Source: Acidobacteriota bacterium
Lineage (GTDB): Bacteria > Acidobacteriota > Terriglobia > Terriglobales > SCQP01
Length of the DNA stretch: 42,956 nucleotides
Reading direction: 5' to 3'
Assembly (NCBI GenBank): GCA_027315185.1
Contig: DAHUYO010000021.1
Span: forward strand, 1-42,956
The position numbers and the translations under genes were made by a program. Positions 17,427-24,299 of the stretch are shown here, piece by piece. The notes under the pieces were generated by a model that saw only the letters and a program-made list of their open reading frames with translations, was not told the DNA's origin and searched no databases. Positions within the stretch are counted from its first letter, which is position 1; the number at the start of each line of letters is the position of its first letter.

Positions 17427-18584
17427 ATGCCGCCGGTACAGGACGACGACGAATATATGAGCCAGGCACTGGCCCTGGCCGCGCAGGGCACCGCTCTCGC
17501 CTCCCCTAATCCCCGGGTGGGAGCTGTGGTGGTGCGGGAGGGCATAGTCGTCGGCCGGGGATTCCATCGTTACGACCGGGAACTGCACGCCGAGGTGGTT
17601 GCGCTGCGAGAGGCGGGCGAACGGGCTCGCGGCGCCACGCTATACGTGAATCTGGAGCCCTGTAGCCACGAGGGCCGGACCCCACCCTGCGCGGATGCCG
17701 TGCAAGCCGCCGGAATCCGGCGCGTGGTGGCGGCGATGCCGGATCCCAACCCCGTGGTGTCCGGACGCGGCTTTGAGCGCCTGCGCCAGGCTGGTATCGC
17801 GGTCGAGGTGGGTTGCCGCGCCGCCGAGGCGCGCCGGCTGAATCAAAGCTTCGCCCACTGGATTCGGAGCCGGCGGCCATTCGTCACCTTGAAGGCGGGC
17901 ATGACCCTGGATGGCAAGATCGCCGCCCCGCCGAGCGCGGAAACCGACGGCACGCGCACGCATGAATGGATCACCGGCGAGGCCGCGCGCTGGCATGTGC
18001 AGCAACTTCGCCACGAGCAGGATGCGGTCTTGGTCGGCGTCGGCACGGTGCTCGCCGACAATCCCTGGCTGACCGACCGCACCGGCCAGGAGCGCCGCCG
18101 CCCGCTGCTGCGCGTGGTGCTGGACAGCCAACTCCGCCTGCCGCTGGATTCGCGCTTGGTCCGCACCGCGCGCGAGGACGTGGTGGTGTTTTGCAGCCGT
18201 CCTGAGGAGCGCAAGCGGGCGCAGTTGCTGGCCGCCGGCGTCCGGATCGAGACGTTGGATCCCGCGGCCGCGCCTCCGCAATGGGGAGGCCGCCCGGACC
18301 CCGCGCAGGTGCTGGCGCGCCTGGGGGAGTGGGAAATCACGTCGCTGATCGTGGAAGGCGGCAGCGTCGTCAACGGCATGATGCTGCAAACGCGAGCCGT
18401 GAACCGGGTATTTCTGTACTACGCTCCCAAGCTATTGGCGGGAGCGGCGGGCGTCCCATTCGCGGCCGGCGCCGGCTTCGCAACCATCGGCGGCGCCATC
18501 ACACTGCGCGAACTCGCGCTGCACCGCTTCGGCCCGGATTTCGCCGTCGAGGGCCTGCTGACGGATCCCTACGCGGAGGAATGA
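17427..18584 (+). CDS. ribD: Bifunctional riboflavin deaminase/reductase RibD
   Basis: Deaminates and then reduces the pyrimidine intermediate of riboflavin synthesis. Of 385 residues, the N-terminal cytidine-deaminase-like domain carries the zinc site: HAEVVALREA (His-Ala-Glu) and PCSHEGRTPPC with both Cys ligands (PCSHEGRTPPCADAV, about residues 76-90). The C-terminal reductase domain contains VTLKAGMTLDGKIA, the HEWITGEAAR segment, DAVLVGVGTVLADNPWLT and a VEGGSVVNG loop that binds NADPH. The ATG at 17427 is preferred; an internal Met at 17458 would lose the family N-terminus. The ribE ATG is 7 bp after its stop, so the two form an operon. ribBA and ribH are not in the window. Confidence 0.95.
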   Translation: MPPVQDDDEYMSQALALAAQGTALASPNPRVGAVVVREGIVVGRGFHRYDRELHAEVVALREAGERARGATLYVNLEPCSHEGRTPPCADAVQAAGIRRVVAAMPDPNPVVSGRGFERLRQAGIAVEVGCRAAEARRLNQSFAHWIRSRRPFVTLKAGMTLDGKIAAPPSAETDGTRTHEWITGEAARWHVQQLRHEQDAVLVGVGTVLADNPWLTDRTGQERRRPLLRVVLDSQLRLPLDSRLVRTAREDVVVFCSRPEERKRAQLLAAGVRIETLDPAAAPPQWGGRPDPAQVLARLGEWEITSLIVEGGSVVNGMMLQTRAVNRVFLYYAPKLLAGAAGVPFAAGAGFATIGGAITLRELALHRFGPDFAVEGLLTDPYAEE

Positions 18585-18591
18585 TCGTTCC

Positions 18592-19269
18592 ATGTTCACG
18601 GGCATTGTCACCGCCGTCGGCCAGGTCACGGCCTTCTCCCGCCAACGGAACGGCGCACGCCTATCGGTGGCGGTTCCGGAGGCATTTCTGTCCGGCACGG
18701 CGGCCGGCGACAGCATTGCGGTCAGCGGTTGCTGCCTGACCGCCGCCGAACTGCTGCCGGCACGAGGCGGACGGGCCGGTTTCCGCGCCGATCTGGCGCC
18801 GGAAACGCTGCGCCGCACCCGATTTACCCAACTCCGCCGCGGCGAGACGGTCAATTTGGAGCTGCCCCTGCGCGTGGGCCAGCCGCTGGGGGGCCATCTG
18901 GTGCAAGCGCATGTGGACGGCGTCGGCTTCGTGGCGCCGCCGCGCCGGCGCGAACGGGGCCGACTGGCGGTCCGCATTCCCGTGCAGCTATTGCCGTTGA
19001 TCGCGCCGCAAGGCTCGTTGGCCGTCGAGGGCGTCAGCCTGACCGTCGCCGCGCTGGAGGAAGACCGCGCCGAGTTCGCCATCATTCCCCACACCCGCAC
19101 CCACACCAACCTGGGCCGACTGCGCCCGGGCGATACGGTCAATTTGGAGGTGGATCTGCTGGCCCGATATCTGGCCCGCCTGACCGGCGCACTGCCGGGG
19201 GGGGACATGCCAGGCCAGGCGAAGCGCCGGAGCCCGACCATGGCAAGCCTGCGTCGGCAGGGCTTTTAG
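18592..19269 (+). CDS. ribE: Riboflavin synthase alpha chain
   Basis: Dismutates two lumazine molecules into riboflavin. The family N-terminus MFTGIVTAVGQV is exact. Two lumazine-binding repeats are seen, each with a Gly-Gly-His-x-V-Q-type motif (LGGHLVQAHVDGVG) and the second ending in IPHTRTHTNLGRLRPGDTVNLEVD. GGAGGA at 18575-18580, inside the end of ribD, is the ribosome-binding site. At 225 residues it is slightly longer than the usual 200-215 because of a basic C-terminal tail (MPGQAKRRSPTMASLRRQGF). Confidence 0.95.
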   Translation: MFTGIVTAVGQVTAFSRQRNGARLSVAVPEAFLSGTAAGDSIAVSGCCLTAAELLPARGGRAGFRADLAPETLRRTRFTQLRRGETVNLELPLRVGQPLGGHLVQAHVDGVGFVAPPRRRERGRLAVRIPVQLLPLIAPQGSLAVEGVSLTVAALEEDRAEFAIIPHTRTHTNLGRLRPGDTVNLEVDLLARYLARLTGALPGGDMPGQAKRRSPTMASLRRQGF

Positions 19270-19305
19270 GGCCGGTTGCGACCATTACGGCGCGAAAGCA
19301 TCCAA

Positions 19306-19311
19306 TAGAAT
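19306..19311 (+). promoter_or_regulatory. Putative -10 box (TAGAAT) for trxA
   Basis: TAGAAT 24 bases before the trxA ATG, with AGGAGA at 19318-19323 as ribosome-binding site between them. It matches the TAnAAT pattern seen before several other genes here. No -35 hexamer is evident. Confidence 0.35.
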
Positions 19312-19335
19312 GTCTCTAGGAGAAACATTTAGATT

Positions 19336-19662
19336 ATGGCCGCCAACATCACCGAACTCACCGACGCCAGCTTTGCGCAGGAAGTGCTGAAATCCGACCA
19401 GCCCGTTCTCGTGGATTTTTGGGCGCCGTGGTGCGGCCCGTGCCGCCAGATCGCGCCGCATGTCGAGGCGCTGGCCGGTGAATTCGCCGGCAAACTGAAG
19501 GTCGGAAAAATCAACGTGGACGACAATCCCTCCGTGCCCACCCAGTACCGCGTCCAGGGCATTCCCACGCTGTTGCTCTTCAAGGGCGGACAGGTGCAGG
19601 AACAGATCGTGGGCTTCGTTCCCAAGGACGTCCTGAAGCGGGCGATTGACAAGCACGTCTAA
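19336..19662 (+). CDS. trxA: Thioredoxin
   Basis: A 108-residue disulfide reductase of the cytosol. The redox motif is WCGPC in VDFWAPWCGPCRQIAPHVE, preceded by the usual buried Asp region, with the cis-Pro in GIPTLLLFKGG and the C-terminal FVPKDVLKRAIDKHV helix. Length and motif are those of classical TrxA. There is no thioredoxin reductase nearby. The ribosome-binding site is AGGAGA, 12 bases upstream of ATG 19336. Confidence 0.97.
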   Translation: MAANITELTDASFAQEVLKSDQPVLVDFWAPWCGPCRQIAPHVEALAGEFAGKLKVGKINVDDNPSVPTQYRVQGIPTLLLFKGGQVQEQIVGFVPKDVLKRAIDKHV

Positions 19663-19707
19663 GCCGCAGGCGCCTCCGCGGCGGCATGCCCGCCGGCCCC
19701 GCTAGCC

Positions 19708-20499
19708 ATGCCTGCGCGCTGGGGACAAAACTTCCTGGCCGACGCGGCATGGCGGCAGCGCGTGGCCGCGGCGGTGGCGCCGCAATCCGGCGAAGCACTG
19801 CTGGAAATTGGCGGCGGCAATGGGGATCTGTCCGCGCTGTTGGCGGCCAGCGGCTGCCGCCTCACCGTCGTCGAAATTGACCCTCTTCTGGCGGCGCGCC
19901 TGGGCGAACGCTTCGCGAGCCAGAACGCGGTGCAAGTCCGCCACAGCGACATCCTGGCGCTGGATTGGAGCCAACTGGCGGCGCCGCCGGGCCCATGGCG
20001 GCTGTTCGGCAATCTGCCCTACTACATCACCGGCCCGATTCTGTTTCGCTATTTTCGCCAGGTGGAACTTTTCCGCGATGCGACGGTCATGGTACAGAAG
20101 GAAATCGCCGATCGCCTGACCGCCGTTCCCGGCCCGGAATTCGGCCGCTTGTCGGCGGCGGCGCAGTTTTTCTGCCGCCCCCATCGCATGTTCGACCTTC
20201 CCCCCGGCGCCTTCCGTCCGCAACCCAAGGTTTGGTCTAGCCTGGTCAAGCTGGAGCCGGCCAAAATGCTGCCGGCGCCGGCGGAGCGGCAAGCGTTTCT
20301 GTCGTTTTTGCGCGTGGCGTTCGCCCAGAAGCGCAAGCGGCTGGGCAATAATTTGAAGACGATCTATTCCGCCTCCACCGTGGCGGCAGCGCTGGCGGAC
20401 GCCAATTTGGGCGCCGACGCCCGCGCCGAGCAATGCACGGTGGAAACCTTGTGGCGGCTATTCCAGCAGGTGCAATCCGCCCGTTCAACTTTAGAATAG
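19708..20499 (+). CDS. rsmA: 16S rRNA dimethyladenosine methyltransferase
   Basis: Dimethylates A1518 and A1519 (E. coli numbering) in the 30S subunit. The 263 residues open with the family N-terminus RWGQNFLADAAWRQRV. SAM motif I is LLEIGGGNGDLSALL, motif II is VVEIDPLLAARL, and the target-base motif IV is NLPYYITGPILF. It ends with the helical domain including FAQKRKRLGNN. The gene is the first of a run rsmA-rnj-SH3/TPR-small ORF-kdsB with only 4, 0, -4 and 14 bases between them, consistent with one transcript. The ATG at 19708 gives a slightly short N-terminus but retains all motifs. Confidence 0.95.
   Translation: MPARWGQNFLADAAWRQRVAAAVAPQSGEALLEIGGGNGDLSALLAASGCRLTVVEIDPLLAARLGERFASQNAVQVRHSDILALDWSQLAAPPGPWRLFGNLPYYITGPILFRYFRQVELFRDATVMVQKEIADRLTAVPGPEFGRLSAAAQFFCRPHRMFDLPPGAFRPQPKVWSSLVKLEPAKMLPAPAERQAFLSFLRVAFAQKRKRLGNNLKTIYSASTVAAALADANLGADARAEQCTVETLWRLFQQVQSARSTLE
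20492..20497 (+). promoter_or_regulatory. Putative -10 box (TAGAAT) overlapping the rsmA stop, before rnj
   Basis: TAGAATAG lies across the rsmA stop and only 6 bases before the rnj ATG. If used, it would give a leaderless rnj mRNA. It could also be chance, as the two genes are otherwise operonic. Confidence 0.25.
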
Positions 20500-20503
20500 T
20501 AAG

Positions 20504-22171
20504 ATGCCCGCCAAATTACAGCTCATCCCCCTCGGTGGCCTCGGCGAATTCGGCCTCAACATGATGGCGATTCGCTACGGCGAGGACATCGTCGTGGTGG
20601 ATGCCGGTCTAATGTTTCCGGAGCCGGAACTGCTCGGCGTGGACATCGTCGTGCCCGACGTCTCCTTCCTGCTGGAGAACCGCCCCAAGGTGCGCGCCAT
20701 CCTGCTGACGCACGCCCATGAGGACCACATCGGCGCGCTGCCCTACGTTCTGGACGATGCGCCGGCGCCGGTTTACGGGACCGCCTTCACCATCGCCATG
20801 GTGGAAGCGCGGCTGGCGGAACACGACCTGCTGGACAGCACGCGGCGCATGGTGGTGCGCGCCGGCGAGCCGTTCCAGGTAGGACCGTTTTCCATCGAAT
20901 ACATCCATGTCACGCACAGCATCGTCGGGGCCTGCGCCATCGCCATCACCACGCCGGCCGGCGTGGTGATTCACAGCGGTGATTTCAAGATTGACCCTAC
21001 TCCCAGCGACAACAATCCCTTCGATCTGCACAAGTTCGCCGACTACGGGCGGCGCGGCGTTCTGGCATTGCTCTGCGACAGCACGAACGTGGACCGGAGG
21101 GGGCACACACCCAGCGAGTTGGCGGTCCGCCCGCGCTTCGACGACATCTTCAATCAAGCCGCGGGGCGCCTGTACGTTTGCTGCTTCACCAGCTCCATTC
21201 ATCGCATTCAACTGGCCTTGGACATGGCGCGGGAATACGGCCGCAAGGTGGCTTTCGTCGGGCGCAGCATGGAGCGCAACACCGAGATCGCTCACCGCCT
21301 GGGCTACCTGGACATTCCCGATGGCCTGCTGCTGCGCCAGGCCGACCTGCGGACGGCGCCACGGGAGCAGACGGTGGCGGTCATCTCCGGCAGCCAAGCC
21401 GAGCCCATGTCGGCGCTGGCCCGCGCCGCGGTCAACAACCATCGCTCCGTGGAAATCGCCCCGGGCGATACGGTAGTACTTTCTTCCCGCATCATCCCGG
21501 GCAACGAGAAGCAAATCTACCGGATGATTGACCATCTTTACCGGCGCGGGGCCCACGTAATCTATGAGGACGAGGGCGGGCCGCCGGTGCACGTCTCCGG
21601 ACATGCCAGCCAGGAGGAATTGAAGCTGCTGGTCAGCTTGGTACGGCCGCGCCACTTCATTCCGGTCCACGGCGAATACCGCCAGCTTTGCCAGAATGCG
21701 GCCCTGGCGCGCAGCCTGCGGATTCCCAAGCTGGAGGCCCACGTGGCGCTCGACGGGGAGATTCTGGAGCTCGACAACCAGGGCCTGACGCGCACCGGGA
21801 CCGCGCCGATCGGCCATGTGCTGATTGACGGCGGCAGCGCCGACGAACTGGTCGAGGACGTGGTGATCCGGGACCGCCGCCACATCGCCGCCGACGGGAT
21901 CGTGCTGCCCATCGTCGCGGTCAACCCGCAGACGGGACGGGTGCATACACCGCCGGAGATCGTGACCAGCGGATTCATCAGCCCGGAGTTGGCGGACGGC
22001 TTGCTGGGCCGCGCCCGCGACTTGGTGCGGGAAACGATGGAAGGATGCAGCAGCGAGGAACGCAGCGACGGCTCGCTGATGAAGGAAAAGATCCGGCGCG
22101 ACTTGAAGCGGTTTTTGCAAAAGCAAACCAACAAGCGCCCGCTGATCCTGCCCGTGATTTTGGAGGTGTAA
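20504..22171 (+). CDS. rnj: Ribonuclease J
   Basis: A metallo-beta-lactamase/beta-CASP nuclease with 5'-3' exonuclease and endonuclease activity on RNA. Of 555 residues, the zinc-binding motif HAHEDHIGALPYVL (about residues 70-80) is followed by THSIVGACAIAI and the HSGDFKIDPTP motif. The beta-CASP domain covers ALLCDSTNVDRRGHTPSE and ISGSQAEPMSALARAA, followed by VHVSGHASQEEL and RPRHFIPVHGEYRQL in the C-terminal core; the last 100 residues form the RNase J C-terminal domain. The organism therefore carries both RNase J and RNase R (rnr). It starts 4 bp after rsmA. Confidence 0.95.
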   Translation: MPAKLQLIPLGGLGEFGLNMMAIRYGEDIVVVDAGLMFPEPELLGVDIVVPDVSFLLENRPKVRAILLTHAHEDHIGALPYVLDDAPAPVYGTAFTIAMVEARLAEHDLLDSTRRMVVRAGEPFQVGPFSIEYIHVTHSIVGACAIAITTPAGVVIHSGDFKIDPTPSDNNPFDLHKFADYGRRGVLALLCDSTNVDRRGHTPSELAVRPRFDDIFNQAAGRLYVCCFTSSIHRIQLALDMAREYGRKVAFVGRSMERNTEIAHRLGYLDIPDGLLLRQADLRTAPREQTVAVISGSQAEPMSALARAAVNNHRSVEIAPGDTVVLSSRIIPGNEKQIYRMIDHLYRRGAHVIYEDEGGPPVHVSGHASQEELKLLVSLVRPRHFIPVHGEYRQLCQNAALARSLRIPKLEAHVALDGEILELDNQGLTRTGTAPIGHVLIDGGSADELVEDVVIRDRRHIAADGIVLPIVAVNPQTGRVHTPPEIVTSGFISPELADGLLGRARDLVRETMEGCSSEERSDGSLMKEKIRRDLKRFLQKQTNKRPLILPVILEV

Positions 22172-23170
22172 GTGGCCCATTTCTTGCGCCCGCCGCGCCG
22201 GCGATTCGCCGCGCCGCCGTTGGCTCTCGCGGCGCTGGCGGCCTTTTGCCTGCTGGCCGCGCCTCGCGCTAGCGCCGGGATTCCCGCCGCCAGCCCCACG
22301 CCGCTGTCGCCCACCAGGGCCGTGGCGGTGATGCCATTGACGCTGCACATCAGCCCCGACGTGACCAGCGCGTCGGTAGGGCAGGTACAGCCTGGCCAGG
22401 AGGTGGCGATCCTGCGCGTGGCGCACGGCTACGCGCAAGTGTTCGCGGGGCGCTCCGGGTGGATGCTGAACCGCGGGTTGGTGCTGCTGAACAACCCGAA
22501 AGCGGCGGAGATTCTGTTCGGCGCCGCCGATGATTTGGAACAACGCGCCGAGCAATTTAGCGGCGAACAGCATGCCGCCAAGAACGCTGCCCGGCTGTAT
22601 TACCAGGTCTACGACGAATTTCCGCACAGCTTCCGCGCCGCCGAAGCGCTATATCGCGCGGCGGAGATCACCTGGCAGCTGGACACCGCCGGAGGCATGA
22701 CGCCGAGCAGCGGCTTTTCGGATTACGACCGGCCCAGCAACCGGCTGCTGCGCAAGGTGGTGAGCAAGTTCCCGAAAACGCAGTGGGCGGCGCGGGCCGA
22801 GTACCTGCATTTGCGCGAGAAGCTGACCTGCAGCGACTGGGCCGAGAAGCCGAGCTGCATCGGCAAGGAAATCGGCAAGATGCGCAGCTATTGGCATCAA
22901 TACCCCAAAAGCCCTCTGGCAGCCGAGGTGGCGTATGGCATCGTCTACCGGGAAGCGGCGGCGGTGGCCATCTACAACCATTCCGGGCCGCACCGCAATC
23001 CGGGCAAAGCGCGGGACTACCGCCGCAAGGCGTACAACTCCATCGCCGACCTGCAGCGCCGCTGGCCGCGTTCCACCTGGGCCGCCCGCGCCGCCCTACT
23101 CTATTTCGATTTGCAGCAGGGCATTCCGGTGGGCCGCCATCCGGAGGCCTCGGCGGCCAGCGCGCCATGA
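22172..23170 (+). CDS. Secreted SH3-domain and TPR-like protein
   Basis: A 332-residue protein that starts at GTG 22172, directly after the rnj stop. A signal peptide is clear: RRRFAAPPLALAALAAFCLLAAPRASA. A bacterial SH3-like domain follows (TLHISPDVTSASVGQVQPG, GYAQVFAGRSGWML). The remainder is helical and TPR-like: LYYQVYDEFPHSFRAAEALY, LLRKVVSKFPKTQWAARAEY, MRSYWHQYPKSPLAAEVAY and DLQRRWPRSTWAARAALLYF. Its predicted location is the periplasm. It shares its pattern of Tyr-Pro-x-Ser turns with BamD-like proteins. No function is known. It is co-located with rnj and kdsB, and its stop overlaps the next ORF by ATGA. Confidence 0.75.
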   Translation: MAHFLRPPRRRFAAPPLALAALAAFCLLAAPRASAGIPAASPTPLSPTRAVAVMPLTLHISPDVTSASVGQVQPGQEVAILRVAHGYAQVFAGRSGWMLNRGLVLLNNPKAAEILFGAADDLEQRAEQFSGEQHAAKNAARLYYQVYDEFPHSFRAAEALYRAAEITWQLDTAGGMTPSSGFSDYDRPSNRLLRKVVSKFPKTQWAARAEYLHLREKLTCSDWAEKPSCIGKEIGKMRSYWHQYPKSPLAAEVAYGIVYREAAAVAIYNHSGPHRNPGKARDYRRKAYNSIADLQRRWPRSTWAARAALLYFDLQQGIPVGRHPEASAASAP

Positions 23171-23421
23171 TCTTCCGCAGCAACGAGATTGGCCACACCG
23201 GGCCGCTGGCCGGCGCCGCGCCCTCAAGTGAACTGACCGCCGCTCGCGCTATCATTCCGGTGCTGGCGGCGCGGATGGCGTGGTCGGCGGCGCTACACCG
23301 CCGCGTTGCCTATCTGCCGGATGGCCTGTGGCGCGCGGCGGCGCCGGCCAGCATCCAGGCGGTTCGCGGCTACTACGGCGCCGATGTTCTCGTCGTTCCG
23401 GACACCGTTCAATTGCCCTGA
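23167..23421 (+). CDS. Small protein of unknown function, translationally coupled
   Basis: An 84-residue ORF (MIFRSNEIGHTGPLAG start) overlapping the stop of the SH3/TPR gene by ATGA (23167-23170) and ending 14 bases before kdsB. No family is recognised. It is Ala-rich with scattered hydrophobic stretches (ARAIIPVLAARMAWSAAL; GADVLVVPDTVQLP) and no signal peptide. The 4-bp overlap and the lack of a longer competing ORF on either strand support it as a real gene. Confidence 0.5.
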   Translation: MIFRSNEIGHTGPLAGAAPSSELTAARAIIPVLAARMAWSAALHRRVAYLPDGLWRAAAPASIQAVRGYYGADVLVVPDTVQLP

Positions 23422-23435
23422 CCTCCCGCGCCGCA

Positions 23436-24215
23436 ATGCAAGCCACCACCGACGTCATTGGCGTCATCCCCGCGCGGCTGGGATCCACCCGGCTGCCGCG
23501 CAAGGCGCTGGCGGATATTGCCGGCCGGCCGATGATCCAGCGCGTCTATGAGGGCACCCGCGGCTGCCGCCGGCTGCGCGAACTTTGGGTGGCGACCGAC
23601 GCCGAGGAAATCGCCACCGCCTGCCGCGGCGCCGGAATCCCGGTGATGCTGACGGACGGCGCCCATACCTCCGGGACCAGCCGCATTTCGGAGGTCCTCC
23701 ACGCTCATCCCGCCAGCGCCGTGGTGAATATCCAGGGTGATGAGCCGATGGTCCGCGGGGAAATGCTGGACGCCTTGCTCGACGCTCTTTTCGCCGCCCC
23801 GGAGATCGAAATCGCCACGCTGGCGACGCCGCTCGACCCCCGCCATGCGACCGATGCGGCCGCCGTAAAGGTTGTTTGCGACGCCGCCGGCCGGACGCTG
23901 TATTTCTCCCGCGCGGCCATTCCCTTCCCGCGCAGCGGCGCGCCCGCCTATCGCAAGCATCTCGGCTATTACGCCTACTCCGCCCGGGCCTTGGCCGCGT
24001 TCATTGCCTGGCCGCCCGGCCGGCTGGAAACCGCCGAGCAACTGGAGCAACTGCGGTTTTTGGAAAATGGCTGGTCTATCGCCGTGGCCGAAACCGCCCA
24101 CGATACCATCGGCGTGGACACCGCCGAAGACCTGGCCCGCGTGCGGGCGCATTTCCAAGCGGCTCAGCCGCCCATTCAGGGACGCCCCGCGCGGCGGGAC
24201 GGCGCGGGCGCTTAG
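23436..24215 (+). CDS. kdsB: 3-deoxy-manno-octulosonate cytidylyltransferase
   Basis: Activates Kdo as CMP-Kdo for LPS core synthesis. Of 259 residues, the nucleotide-binding N-terminus IPARLGSTRLPRKAL is exact, followed by VATDAEEI, NIQGDEPMV (the metal-binding Asp), KHLGYYAYSARAL, and the C-terminal GVDTAEDLARV. The start is ATG 23436; the frame is open further upstream but that part overlaps the small ORF. The last 15 residues (GRPARRDGAGA) are extra and low-complexity. Together with kdsA at 40.7 kb it shows that the organism makes Kdo. Confidence 0.95.
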   Translation: MQATTDVIGVIPARLGSTRLPRKALADIAGRPMIQRVYEGTRGCRRLRELWVATDAEEIATACRGAGIPVMLTDGAHTSGTSRISEVLHAHPASAVVNIQGDEPMVRGEMLDALLDALFAAPEIEIATLATPLDPRHATDAAAVKVVCDAAGRTLYFSRAAIPFPRSGAPAYRKHLGYYAYSARALAAFIAWPPGRLETAEQLEQLRFLENGWSIAVAETAHDTIGVDTAEDLARVRAHFQAAQPPIQGRPARRDGAGA

Positions 24216-24299
24216 AGGCCAAGGCGGAACGGCAACGAGACTGGGCCCGCTTGAGGCACGCGTTGGAATGCCCGGAGCGCCACTGCCTGGCGCGCCGGA

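Noticed and set aside
20609-22627. 672-codon minus-strand ORF antisense to rnj
   Set aside because: Antisense shadow of RNase J, rich in Gln/Arg/His and with no recognisable domain.
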